Part shown: positions 1 through 11,283 of the stretch, piece by piece
Layout: each line of letters opens with the position of its first letter
How positions within the stretch are numbered: position 1 is the first letter of the stretch
Assembly: GCF_026212465.1 (NCBI RefSeq)
Contig: NC_080056.1
Span: 23,972,811-24,036,810 of the forward strand
Direction of reading: 5' to 3'
Length of the DNA stretch: 64,000 bases
DNA from: Amaranthus tricolor
Lineage: Eukaryota > Streptophyta > Magnoliopsida > Caryophyllales > Amaranthaceae
Made by a program: the position numbers and the translations under genes
The notes under the pieces: model-generated
Seen by the model: only the letters and a program-made list of their open reading frames with translations
What the model was told of the DNA's origin: nothing
The model's database searches: none

Positions 1-982
1 TGAGTTTTAATTATAAGTTGAAATTTGATTTCATATTCTAAATGTTTTAACTTTGTAATTAGAATTACATGACTGATCTTACAGAATAGATTTAGATAAA
101 CTAAACTATCACATCGATAATTTTAAAAGACTAAAACCAATGGATTCTAATCATACATATTTTTTGCATTGTCATTTGAATAAGCAAATTGGAAACCTGC
201 TAAACAACTCCATAAGATGGATTATTGCACTCATTTAATGTTAAATCATATGGGATATGTGAATCTTATTTGCGTAAAATACTGACTAATCATCATTTAA
301 TGACATGCGAGCTAGTGATTTATTAGGACTAATAAATTCAGATGTAAATGACCTATGAATACTTCGGCTAGGGAAGGTATAAGTACTTCATATCAAATAC
401 TATTGATTTAAGTACATATTGATGTATTAATTTAATAAGGTGAACTCTTTTGAAAATTTCAAATGTTTTCATGATGAAGTATGGAATCATCTTACAAGAT
501 AATTTAGGCAAGAGACCAACGTAATATGTATTTGAGTCAAGGATTCACAAACAAACCCCATCTGGAACACCTCCTATGAATGATGTGTGCGAGAGGAGAA
601 ATTGAAACTTATTAAATATGGTTCATTTGATAATGACTTTAGTCAAGTAATCTGTTTCATTTTGGGATATTACAATTTTATTGTTGTTCATATTTTTTTT
701 ATCACACTTCATCCAAAGCTGCTGATACAACACCATATTAGTTATGGATTAGAAGAATTCCTATGTTTTTTTTATAGATTTAGGGTTGTCAAACATATAT
801 AAAATGTTCATAGCCAATTATGCTTCAACCTAAATCTGATAAGGAATATTACTTATACAGCCCTAGCAAGTAAAAATGTTTTGGCTGGTGAAGGTGTCTC
901 TTAAGAAAGAAAGTGTCTTTCGCAAAAGCCAAGTGAGAGAAAAGATTAACTTTGAAGAGCTTTAAGATGATTGATCAAAATA

Positions 983-1493
983 TCCTACTTCGACATATAG
1001 CTTGGAGCCATTAATCCGAAATGGAGTCCATGCATGAGTTGTAAGTTTTGAACTTGCTTGACTTGTCCAAAGCTTCTAGACCCATTGAGTTAAGTTTGCT
1101 TATAAGATAAAGACTTGATCGAAGGTGTTAGATGCATCGAGTACAACAGTATTGTACTACCTCTGGTTTTCTGTATTGATGTGATTATCCCATTTTTTAT
1201 AACTAGTAGAAGAATTAAACCTCCAAAGAGAACCCTATGGATGGTTAACTCATTCATAAAAGTCATAAAGTCCTTCTATTAGATAAATAGGAACCTACAA
1301 CCTACGCAACAGCGATGGCGAATCCTACTTTGACATATGGCTTGGAGTCATTATTCCGAAATGGAGTCCATGTATGACTTATAAGTTTTGAACTTAGTTG
1401 ACTTGTCCAAAGATTCTAGCCCCATTGAGTTAAGTTTTTTTATAAGATAAGGACTTTATGGAAGGTGGTAGATGTATCAAGTACAACTGTACT
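983..1493. repeat. Direct duplication of about 170 bp, two copies 340 bp apart
   Basis: Bases 983-1155 and 1323-1493 are imperfect copies of each other. Both start TCCTACTT, share the block around CTTGGAG..ATTCCGAAATGGAGTCCATG, and run on through GACTTGTCCAAAG and CCCATTGAGTTAAGTTT to the GTACAAC region. The copies differ by scattered substitutions, so the duplication is old. It lies inside the decayed copia remnant and seems non-coding. Confidence 0.75.
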
Positions 1494-1719
1494 TATAAGA
1501 TAAATACTACATGAATGACAAATTTTTTGTCTACTAAGCACAATCAGTGCTAAATGGTTCAAGCGAACTCCATATTATTTATTATGAGAAAAACGTTTTG
1601 TAAACAACTATGTTTAAATCCATTAGGACATTCCTAGAAATAGCCTTGTATTATGACTATGAGATTACGTAAATGAATGTCAAGACCAACAATCTAAACG
1701 GTGATTTAGAAGAGAATGT

Positions 1720-2200
1720 GTGAATTACAACACAAACTAATGGTATTGTACATGCTAAGAGCTCTTAGAAGATATGTGGGCATTAGAGGTTCATTCGTGG
1801 ATTGAAGCAAACATCTAGGATTATTGATATTCTTTCTTAAGAGGTAAGAAAATAGTTTTGTTTCTTCTAAAAATTCGAAAGAGACTTGTGTAAACAAGAA
1901 TTCTAGTGTGAGTTTATTGTTGTTTTTCATAGTATTGTATGTGGATGACATATTTATTATATCGAACAATGCAACAATGATTGAGTTTGTTTAAAGGCTT
2001 GACTGAGTAGTTATTAGTCAATAAAAGTTCTTTGAGAGGCTTCGTACATTATAGGCATCCAATCTATAGTGATAAATTGAGATGGATGATTGAACTTTGT
2101 CAAAGAGCTTATGTTGATATTAACTTTGGTAAGTTAAATATGCTAGCTTCTGTCAAACAAAGACATTTTTGATCATTTTACTACCTTTACTCTAAAAGAA
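1720..2200 (+). pseudogene. Ty1/copia reverse transcriptase relic
   Basis: Reading plus-strand frames by eye, a block at 1926-1975 reads FIVLYVDDIFIISNN, which is the copia RT catalytic motif (YVDD at 1938-1949) with its usual hydrophobic lead-in. Downstream, around 2035-2070, EASYIIGIQS matches the GEASYILGIQ block that follows the active site in this group. Stops and frame changes interrupt both sides, so it cannot encode a working enzyme. Polymerisation of element cDNA would have been the ancestral role. Confidence 0.7.
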
Positions 2201-3180
2201 ATGTTAGTTTGAAAGAGTTTCAAACATAGCATTATAGAAAATTCTACAATTGAAGTTAAGTAAACTTGAAAATATGCAAAAATCTATTGGATTATATTCA
2301 TTAACTAAATCCTAGTCCTAACTCAAGTATAAAGAGTTAAACAAGAGTTTTGGAGCTAAAACATAAAGGAGAGTTGTTTTAGTTGTGTACTATTTTATTA
2401 TTATAAATTTAGTCATAAAGTTAAAGCCCTTTGATATGTCGGTTTATGTTTATCAATAAAGTTATTGTTCTTATTTAAACTTGATTTTGTATTAAATAAA
2501 ATGTCCAAAGTATTCTATAATATTCGATAGGTTTATCAAATACGTGATTTAATAAATGAGACCCTATAAGTGAAACAAAGTTATTTTAAATTTTTATTGT
2601 CTCTAGTCTGAATCATTAAGTTAAACATAAATAAATTTTGTGTTGACTAGTTGTAAATTGATTGATAGCGAAGTTTCATGGGCCATAGAGACATAAAGAT
2701 GTCTAATCATTTTCATAGGTATGTAATGAGATACATATTAGACTAACCTACTTGATGTTCTTTAAAAATGTTTTGAGAATATCATTGTTATATTTAGTGG
2801 ATTCCTTTGACATAAGTATGACACTATTATCATATAAGGATTAGTATTCTCTTAAGATTCTCAAACATTATACCTTAAAAGGAGGCTATGAAGAGAATGC
2901 TCAGGTTTGCTAAAAGTTACGTGAGAGTCTTGGTTATACAAGACTGGAAAATTCCTCTTATTAATTAGGATTGGTGTGTTTGGCTTCTTAAAGAGTTAAA
3001 ACTGAAAACGCATGATCATGCTCATATGGATTAATAAGTCAATCATTTGTTTCGACAGTTCAAACTCAAATTTAAAGAAATAAATTTAAACATTAGTATA
3101 AAAGACGTGAGTCATCATTATGCTATCAAATTTGACATTAAGTGACTAAAAGGAATTTATGGTTACACACTTGTTCTAGG

Positions 3181-3668
3181 ACAAGTGGGAGATTGAAGGA
3201 AATATGTGTCCTTTGATAAGTGTAATAACTATATATAAATGGGAGAAATTATAGAAATAAAAACATTTGATCTATTTAGGTGGTTGTAGTGTTTTGTAGA
3301 AACCAACTACGATCTGTACACTAATAGGATTAGTTTACTACTAATATGATCGAGTTCTATAAGTTCATACATATAAGGAATCGGTTGGAAAATATACTCT
3401 ATGAACATAGGATTTTCATGGAACACTTAAATATGCGGAATTCATTGCATGTATTGATGGTGTAATTGAGAATTAGACCACACATTTAAATCATTTTCCA
3501 TTAAATTTTATGTTCCCATACCAAACAACCCCATAAAGGTCTCTTGGGATAAATATAATGGAAACAACGGGAAGGTATATATCCCAAGAAAAGAAATGTT
3601 TGCATAGAATAAGGATGGATGAAAAGAAACAATGGAGGTTGTCGCCTCTTCGAGATGGTAGATCTTAG
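3181..3668 (+). mobile_element. Polypurine tract and LTR remnant of the first copia element
   Basis: GTGGGAGAT (to 3193) is followed by TGAAGGAAATATGTGTCC, the usual start of a plant copia 3' LTR after its polypurine tract. The sequence up to 3668 looks like LTR, but its right end cannot be fixed because the next copia LTR begins at 3669, possibly inserted into this one. A short minus-strand frame at 3501-3683 has no recognisable product. Confidence 0.55.
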
Positions 3669-3887
3669 TGTCGGACAATACATATTTTATATTATTTTAT
3701 ATTTAGAACATTTAGTTTCCTTACTTAGAGTATATTAAGGCTGTTATTTTGTTGCCATGTTTTATTTTATATTTAGCACATTTAGTTTTCTGTGTATATA
3801 TTCCAAGTTATGATACTCATTATAATAAATACAAGCTAAGTATTCAAAACCCAAATCAATCTTATTTCCACATTATTAATTACTTCA
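3669..3887 (+). mobile_element. 5' LTR of the second Ty1/copia element
   Basis: A 219-bp AT-rich segment begins TGTCGGACAATACAT and ends ATTACTTCA directly before a degenerate initiator-Met primer-binding site. It contains the TATATA and polyadenylation-like AATAAA stretches typical of short copia LTRs. The matching 3' LTR is not in the window, so the boundaries come from TG..CA ends and the PBS rather than from an LTR pair. Confidence 0.65.
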
Positions 3888-3900
3888 TGATATCAGAGTC
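3888..3900 (+). other. Primer-binding site (degenerate tRNA-iMet)
   Basis: TGATATCAGAGTC differs by two bases from TGGTATCAGAGCC, the complement of the 3' end of initiator tRNA-Met used by most plant LTR elements. It begins right after the LTR end and fixes the plus orientation of the element. Confidence 0.7.
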
Positions 3901-4749
3901 ATAAAGTTCATATTTGAGATCCGACGACTTTTTCGATTCTCATCATTTACCAAACCCTTCGTTGCAACCAATATGGTTCAATAACAACAAAGATTTATAA
4001 AACTCAGCCGGTTTTTCGGATAGACTTAACACAAATGGTGTTTTTCTACCGAAAGCCAAAATCTCAATTAAATCCATCAAATACAAAACCAAGAATGTCC
4101 CCTGGAAATACCGAGCTTTAGGGTGTTTTCTGGTGATGATTCTCCCAAATACTTACCTTTCCGACATACTAGTGAACGAAGCCATCTTTGTTCACCAAGA
4201 TGGGTGATATAAAACACAGCCTAACCGTCACAACCACCACAAGCAGGTCACTACAAAAGACACAAAAACATAGACCGATGGAATATTCTGCCTAACAGTC
4301 GTTGTCTTCTACGGCATGACAACACTAGTAGAAGGGAGAGGGCTGAATGTCCAGAAGAGAAAAGCAAATGGGAAAAATTGAGAATTTGAGAAGAGGGCAA
4401 AGTTCTATCAAAAAAGAGAGGGTCGATTCTTCAGGAGAGAGAAAATCAAAAGGAAAAAATAGAGAACTTTCCTTATTATCTTAATTTATATGGTTCATGC
4501 AAAGCTAACCCTACCCAGACCCACGTCTCATCCAACCCGCTAGCCCACACCCAGACCCGCATCATAGCCCACCTGCCTATTCAAGAACTTAATGCGCTGG
4601 GCGCAGCAAATCGAATCTGCTTTATCAATTGGATTTTTGACTGCGAGCCACTAACACTCTGGTCTATGACTCTCGCGATCTTTTATTTCTTGGCCCGGTA
4701 TGTCGTTCCTACTTCCAAATAGCAAATGGGGCATGGGTTAGCGTTGATC

Positions 4750-5085
4750 ATACTAGGCCCTCGATATTACACCATCTCTCTATTTAAAAAATTTTCTTTT
4801 AATATCCAACTTATCTCATGAATTATTGTCTACTAGTTAGTTGATTAAAGAGGTTAATTGCACTATTTTTTTATGTCTTCTAATGATTGTGTTGTATAGT
4901 TGGCTCGGACAGAGAAGATCATTGGTCATGGTACTGAAAGGAAAAGCTTATAATATATGGATGAGGCGAGCCAAAAGGGTTACACTTTGGTTGCTCATGA
5001 GCCTGATCACTAATAATGGATGTGGCATCGGCGTCTAGGGCATCCTTCACTGGGGTATTTGAAACGTATTTATTCTAAGTTAAGA
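4750..5085 (+). pseudogene. Copia gag-pol: protease-proximal part and GAG-pre-integrase domain
   Basis: In one plus frame broken by three stops, bases 4890-5075 read as a GAG-pre-integrase domain: the segment IIGHGTERK, then YMDEASQKGYTLVAHEPDH, then WMWHRRLGHPSLGYLKR with the WHRRLGHP signature of the integrase zinc-binding region. Just upstream, ISISLKNLL and LIKEVNC match the conserved block between protease and integrase in Ale/Retrofit-type copia elements. From 3901 to about 4750 only fragments of gag are likely and no domain is clear. The reading breaks at about 5085, where an insertion separates it from the integrase core. Confidence 0.75.
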
Positions 5086-6176
5086 AACGTCTTACAAGTC
5101 TCATTAATAAAAGCAAATCCCAATCTCACATAGAGATTACAAGTTGAACACTTTGAAAGTTATTCTAAGTTAGGCGTATTAAACTATGAAAATAATCTAA
5201 CTCTTTTTAACACTTAAGCCTATTACAAATTGTAAGAGTTAGATGAGCTAAGAATTACAACTCTTTTGAATACTTAGAGAATACTAGATCTTAAGTCAAG
5301 ATAGAAAATTGTAAGAAGAGGTGCATCCTTAATTCTTGAACGAAGCCTTGTATTTATATATGTCACGCCTCAACATATCCTTGTTGAATAAGAAAGCTTC
5401 ATCCGTTAATTTTGTTGATCTAAATATTCTGTGCCAGTCTTCAAGACCTTGAACTTTAACTCAAACTGACGTTGCATTGACCGCTCATATAATTTCATCA
5501 TTGTGTGCTGTAATTTGTTTTTAATAACCAATGTTGTGCTGCCACGTTATAACTCATATATGATATTGAAAAATTAGCAAAAATCAGATAAAATAACGTG
5601 CAAATATTTATTCAAAATTAATTCCTATTTTGACATTAATTTAAATTGTCATTTCCTATTTTTAGTATCAATTTAAATTACCATCTTATTAATAGGAAAC
5701 TCTTTAATTAACTGAACAACTTATTTAAATTCAAATATTAACCGTGTATTATTAATGAGAAAACGTGTGTTAGCTTGTACCATAATATTTAATAAACACA
5801 TATGCTAAATTCAAATTCAAATATGAAATATCCAAACATTCAAAATAAAACGTGTAATAATATATTCAAACTTAATTTCAATATATTTTGACCTATTAAA
5901 ATATTTCAAATATAATTTTAATAAACCTTGACCTATTAAAATATTTCAAAGATAATTACGAAAATAACCTTATTATAAACACAATTATGATCTTAAAGGC
6001 ATTCAAACTTATTTCAAGACTTATAAATTTAACCTAAAGATAAACTTAAGTCATTTAAGCATATTTCAATATTTCGGACTTAAAATATATAACAGTTATT
6101 CACTTTATATTCAATATGATTTTACACCGACTTAAATAACTAAATTTAATTACTTAATTTATTTGTTTAATTAATA
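5086..6176. other. AT-rich insertion of unknown type inside the copia integrase
   Basis: The integrase reading stops at about 5085, within the zinc-binding segment, and resumes at about 6177 with CVLNYHHSR. About 25 codons of the expected HHCC region are missing and about 1.1 kb of AT-rich sequence lies in between. I see no long frame, no clear terminal inverted repeat and no TG..CA LTR with target duplication. A segment near 5155-5190 partly repeats 5065-5085 (TATTCTAAGTTA). It could be a decayed solo LTR or a non-autonomous element. Confidence 0.5.
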
Positions 6177-6774
6177 TGTGTTTTGAATTATCATCATTCA
6201 AGAGAGTTGAGTCTTCATACTTATTTTCCAAGTCTGACTCATAGTATAAAACCTTTTTCTTTGATTCACTTTGATATTTGGGGTCCAACTCTTGAGTTTA
6301 ATTCACATAGCTTCTCGTACTTTTTTTTATTTGTAGATGATTGTACTCACATGAGTTGGGTGTACTTCTTAAAACAAAAATCTGAGGTCTTTGATGTTTT
6401 TGCTATTAAATTCTATAACATGCTCATGACTCAATTTCAAACCCAACTCAAATTCTCCGCTCGGACAATAGGGGGGAATACATGAACTTGGATATGAAAA
6501 ACTTCATCTCCACCCATGGCTTAATTCATCTGAGTACTCGCCCAAATAATCCAAAATAGAATGGGGTTGCTGAACAAAAAAATCTAAACTCGAGCACTTA
6601 TGTTTGAAGCTCATGTTCCCGCTCATTTTTTGCCAGAATCAATGGTCACTGCCACTTACATAATGAATTGCGTTCCAAAAAAATCCCTTTACTTCGAAAT
6701 TCCCTTGGATACACTTCAAGCCATACTACTAGTCCATGGTCTCATTCCTTGCATCCTCGAGTATTTGGTTGTGT
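6177..6774 (+). pseudogene. Copia integrase core domain, truncated
   Basis: The frame at 6183-6485 contains PFSLIHFDIWGP (first catalytic Asp), FVDDCTHMSWVYFLKQKSEV and a damaged second-Asp region. The next lines continue out of frame with THGLIHLSTRPNNP and NGVAEQKN, the region of the third catalytic residue (Glu). A last block reads HPRVFGCV and ends at about 6774, where the sequence changes abruptly into a gypsy reverse transcriptase. The same copia protein continues at 14491 on the far side of that insertion. Stops and the loss of the zinc region make it non-functional. Confidence 0.85.
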
Positions 6775-9437
6775 GGTATAATAGACCTAGTGTTTCTCTT
6801 TGGGGTGCACTAGTGTTGTTTGTTAGAAAGAAAGATGGATCGTTTGGGCTATGTGTGGGCAATAGAAAGTTGAACTGAGTAACTGTTAAGAATAAGTACC
6901 CACTCCCGAGGGTTGACGACCTTTTTGACTAACTTCGAGGAGTCGCGGTGTTCTCAAATATTGATTTAAGATCAGGATACCACCAGTTGAACATTGGTCC
7001 AGAGGACTTTCCAAAGATTGCCTTTCGTACACGATATGGCCATTATGAGTACACAGTTATGCTGTTTGGGTTCACGAATGCACCTACCGCATTTATGGCT
7101 CATGAACAACATTTTTAGTGCCTTTCTCGATCACTTTGTAGTTATATTCATTGATGATATCTTAATTTATTCCAAGAACGTGGAGGACGACACGAAACGT
7201 CTTAGTATCGTACTCCAGACCTTGCAAGACCATCAATTGTACGCTAGGTTTGAGAAGTGTGGCTATAGCGCATTGCCTTTTTAGGGGAAAATTATCTCTC
7301 GTGATGGAGTTTCCGTTGATCCATCAACGATTGAGGCAATATCATCTTGGGCGACACCCAAGAACGTATTAGAGATTTGCAGTTTTCTAGGTTTATCTAG
7401 TTAGTACCAATGTTTTGTTAAGGACTTCTCAAAGATTGCGCAACCTTTAACGCAGTTGACGAAGAAGGACTTTAAGTTTGTATAAGATGACCATTATGAG
7501 GAGGCCTTTCAAACTTTAAAGTCTCGTCTCAAATCTGCTCCAATTCTCGCATTACCCAATGGCGATTCTGGTTTTGAGTTGTATACGGATGCGTCCAAAC
7601 ATGGCTTGGATTGTGTGCTCATGCAGAATGGACAAGTTATCACGTATGCTTCACGACAGTTGAAGGTACATGAGGTGAACTATCCGACGCACAACATGGA
7701 GCTTACAGCTATCATATTTTCACTTAAGATTTGGCGACATTATTTTTATGGAACAAGCGTTAACGTTTTATCAGATCACAAGAGTTTAAAGTACATTTTT
7801 ACTCAACGTGAGCTAAATATGAGACAGAGTCGTTGGTTAGAGTTGATTAACGACTACGATATGAAGATTAAGTACCATGAAGGAAAGGCGAATGTCATCG
7901 CTCATGCCTTAAGTAGAAAGGCAGTGCATAATATATGTACCGTTTTGTTTAGGGTACGTTTGAGACATGAGTTACATAATTTGGGCATTGAGTTAGTTCA
8001 GCCTGGTACCATATTGGTAGTGATGGAGCTTCAGTCGGACTTATTTGACGAGATCAGACAACGTCAAATTGAAGACACAAGGTTTTTACTAAAGGCTTCA
8101 TTGATTATCAATACACCAGACCAACATTTTAGTATACATGAGGTTGGTAGTTTATGGTTTGATGGTCGATGGTGTATTCCAGAAGATTCAAAATTGCGAC
8201 AACGTATCCTTCGAGAGCCTAAGAGCTCAACTTATTCTATCCATCCATGTGGGGATAAGCTATATAACGATTTGAAGCGATCATTTTGGTAGCCAGGTAT
8301 GAAGCGTCAAGTTGCTGAGTTCGTTAATAATTGTTTGACTTGTCAAAAGGTAAAAACTGATCATCGTAGACCACATGGATTACTTCATCCACTCCTCATT
8401 CCCGAGTGGAAATGGGAGTCGATATCTATGGTCTTTGTATATGGATAACCTGGAACACCCAAGGGTAACAACATGATTTGGGTTATTGTTGATAAATTGA
8501 CAAAGTTGGCTCACTTTATTACGATGAAGGACACGTGGAGCAAACACCAACTCGCTATGCCTTACAGGCAACATGTACAACATGGAGTTCCTAGAGACAT
8601 TCTCTTTGATCGTGATGCTAGGTTCCTATCTAACTTCTGACAGAAGTTACAAGATTCCCTGGGTACAAACTTAAGGATGAGTACTGCTTGTTATTCAGCG
8701 ACTGATGATCAAACTGAGCGTATTATTCAGACACTAGAAGATATGTTGCGTGCTTGACATTGGAGGTTCTTGGGAAGTTGACTAAATTTGATTGATTTTT
8801 CGTATAATAATATTTATCATGCTAGTATCCAAATGGCACCATTCGAGGCATTATATGGGCGTAAATGTCGTAGTCCATTGTGTTGGGACGATGCATCTGA
8901 GGCCATAGTATTAGGACCACCATTAATTTAGGAGATGATTGATCAAGTTCGTATTATGCTGATCAACATCATTGACCGCTTTTGTTCCAAGTAGGAGACA
9001 AAGTGTTTCTTAGGGTATCGCCGACACGTGGTGTTATGAGATTTTGGAAGAAAGGCAAGCTTAGCCCAAGATTTATTGGGCCATATGAGATTTTAGAGCT
9101 ATCGGTGAGGTAGCATATCGACTTACTTTACCCCCTTCGATTGACCGCGTTCACAATGTATACTATGTGTTTCACTTGAGACAGTATTTGAGGGACAATT
9201 TGCATGTTTTGGAGCCAGAACAACTCACTATTAACGATACACTAAAGTATGAGGAGACCCGGTTCAGATCCTAGATAGAAAGACTCGTGATACCCGTCGA
9301 GGTAGTTTTTCACTTATTAAAGTGTTGTGGTTAAACCACATTGTTGAAGAGGCCACATGGGAGGTCGAGGATGCCATGAGACATGCGTACCTACATCTGT
9401 TTGAGCAGGTACTATGTTATTCATATATATATAGTTA
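6775..9437 (+). pseudogene. Ty3/gypsy chromovirus (Tekay/Del-like) pol: RT, RNase H, integrase, C-terminal domain; 5'-truncated
   Basis: The sequence enters mid-RT with RPSVSLWGALVLFVRKKDGS and continues with [12 protein letters not shown] and FIDDILIYS (catalytic FIDD at 7147-7158). An open frame at 7579-8292 holds RNase H (YTDASKHGLDCVLMQNG, the MELTAIIF block, LSDHKSLKYIF) and the NVIAHALSRK linker. Integrase follows (zinc region around NCLTCQKV, then [36 protein letters not shown]). The end, GPYEILEL..HNVYYVFHL and EEATWEVEDAM, resembles a chromodomain-bearing C-terminus. Several stops and frameshifts occur. The 5' LTR, gag, protease and the N-terminal part of RT are absent, and the left edge abuts copia integrase. 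Confidence 0.85.
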
Positions 9438-10252
<815 letters not shown>

Positions 10253-11283
10253 GAACCTATATTCTTTCGTCCTCCTACTCGTTTTGCTCTGCTCTTTCTT
10301 TGACAATTATTTCTCAAAACAAAAATAATTATTACAACCCAAATTCTATAAATTATATTTCCTTTCTTTGGAACCAAGATCAAATTGTGATCTTGGCCTT
10401 CTTGCTTCCACGCCATCGTTACAGTAAGTTTTGAAGATTTTTTTTTCATTCTTTTTCATTCTTTTACTTTGTTTTATTAATTTATTCATTTTTTCTTCTT
10501 ATTTTTATATCCTTGGGTCTTCATTTCATTGTGAGTAGTATTACTGTACTCTTAAATTCCTACTATAATCTGCCTTATTTCTTTTATTATTGGTTTTTGT
10601 CTTAATTTCTTATTTAATTGCCCGTGCTCTTTTCTGGCCAAATTACGGTAGGATGCTTCTAGGGATGTACATATGTATATAGTTTGTTTTCTTTTATTGG
10701 CTAATTTAGTACAATTCTAGTGTTATAATTAAATAAATTAGACAAATTTTCTAATGTTAGGTCGAGTGACTAGAACTTGGCGTTTTAAGTTATAGTTTAT
10801 TGAGAGTCGTATTAGACTATATTCTAAGTTTAGTATTAGGGGGAGATGCAATAGGATAAAATTTTAATAAGTCGAAGTCTTATTATATCGCAACATATAT
10901 CATCTCAGTTGCAGTTAGTAACTGATATGATTATCTGGTTCAGGAGACGACTTCGTACAGGATTCCTTTTGTTAATCTTAGTAACTATTGTTGACCGGCA
11001 CCCAACAGCGACGCTACAGGTGAGTGGATAGTGCCTCTCTTCCAAGAAGAGATTGGCCAGTCTGATTTTCCATTATGTGCAATTTAATCAATACTTATTT
11101 TTGACACGAAAATTATATATTTGATATTGTTGATTTGTTATGTGGAGCGATACTTAAAAGACCACCGGTCTATCCTCCTTGATATGATATTGTAAGCTGG
11201 AGGCAATTCGGTCTCTGCTATATTTTGAGGTGAGTTGTCAGTGAGAAATTGGCTAGCTTTACCCGAGAGAGACATAGCCTAGC

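Larger units (their letters stand above)
1..3193 (+). mobile_element. Decayed Ty1/copia retrotransposon, internal region
   Basis: The stretch has no long open frame. From about 1720 to 2200 it carries recognisable copia reverse transcriptase debris, and at 3181-3193 a purine-rich tract (ACAAGTGGGAGAT) of the kind that precedes a copia 3' LTR. Bases 1-980 show no domain I can recognise and are assigned here only because they lie upstream in the same AT-rich sequence. Orientation is plus, from the RT motif and the polypurine tract. The 5' LTR and gag are outside the window or lost. Confidence 0.55.
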
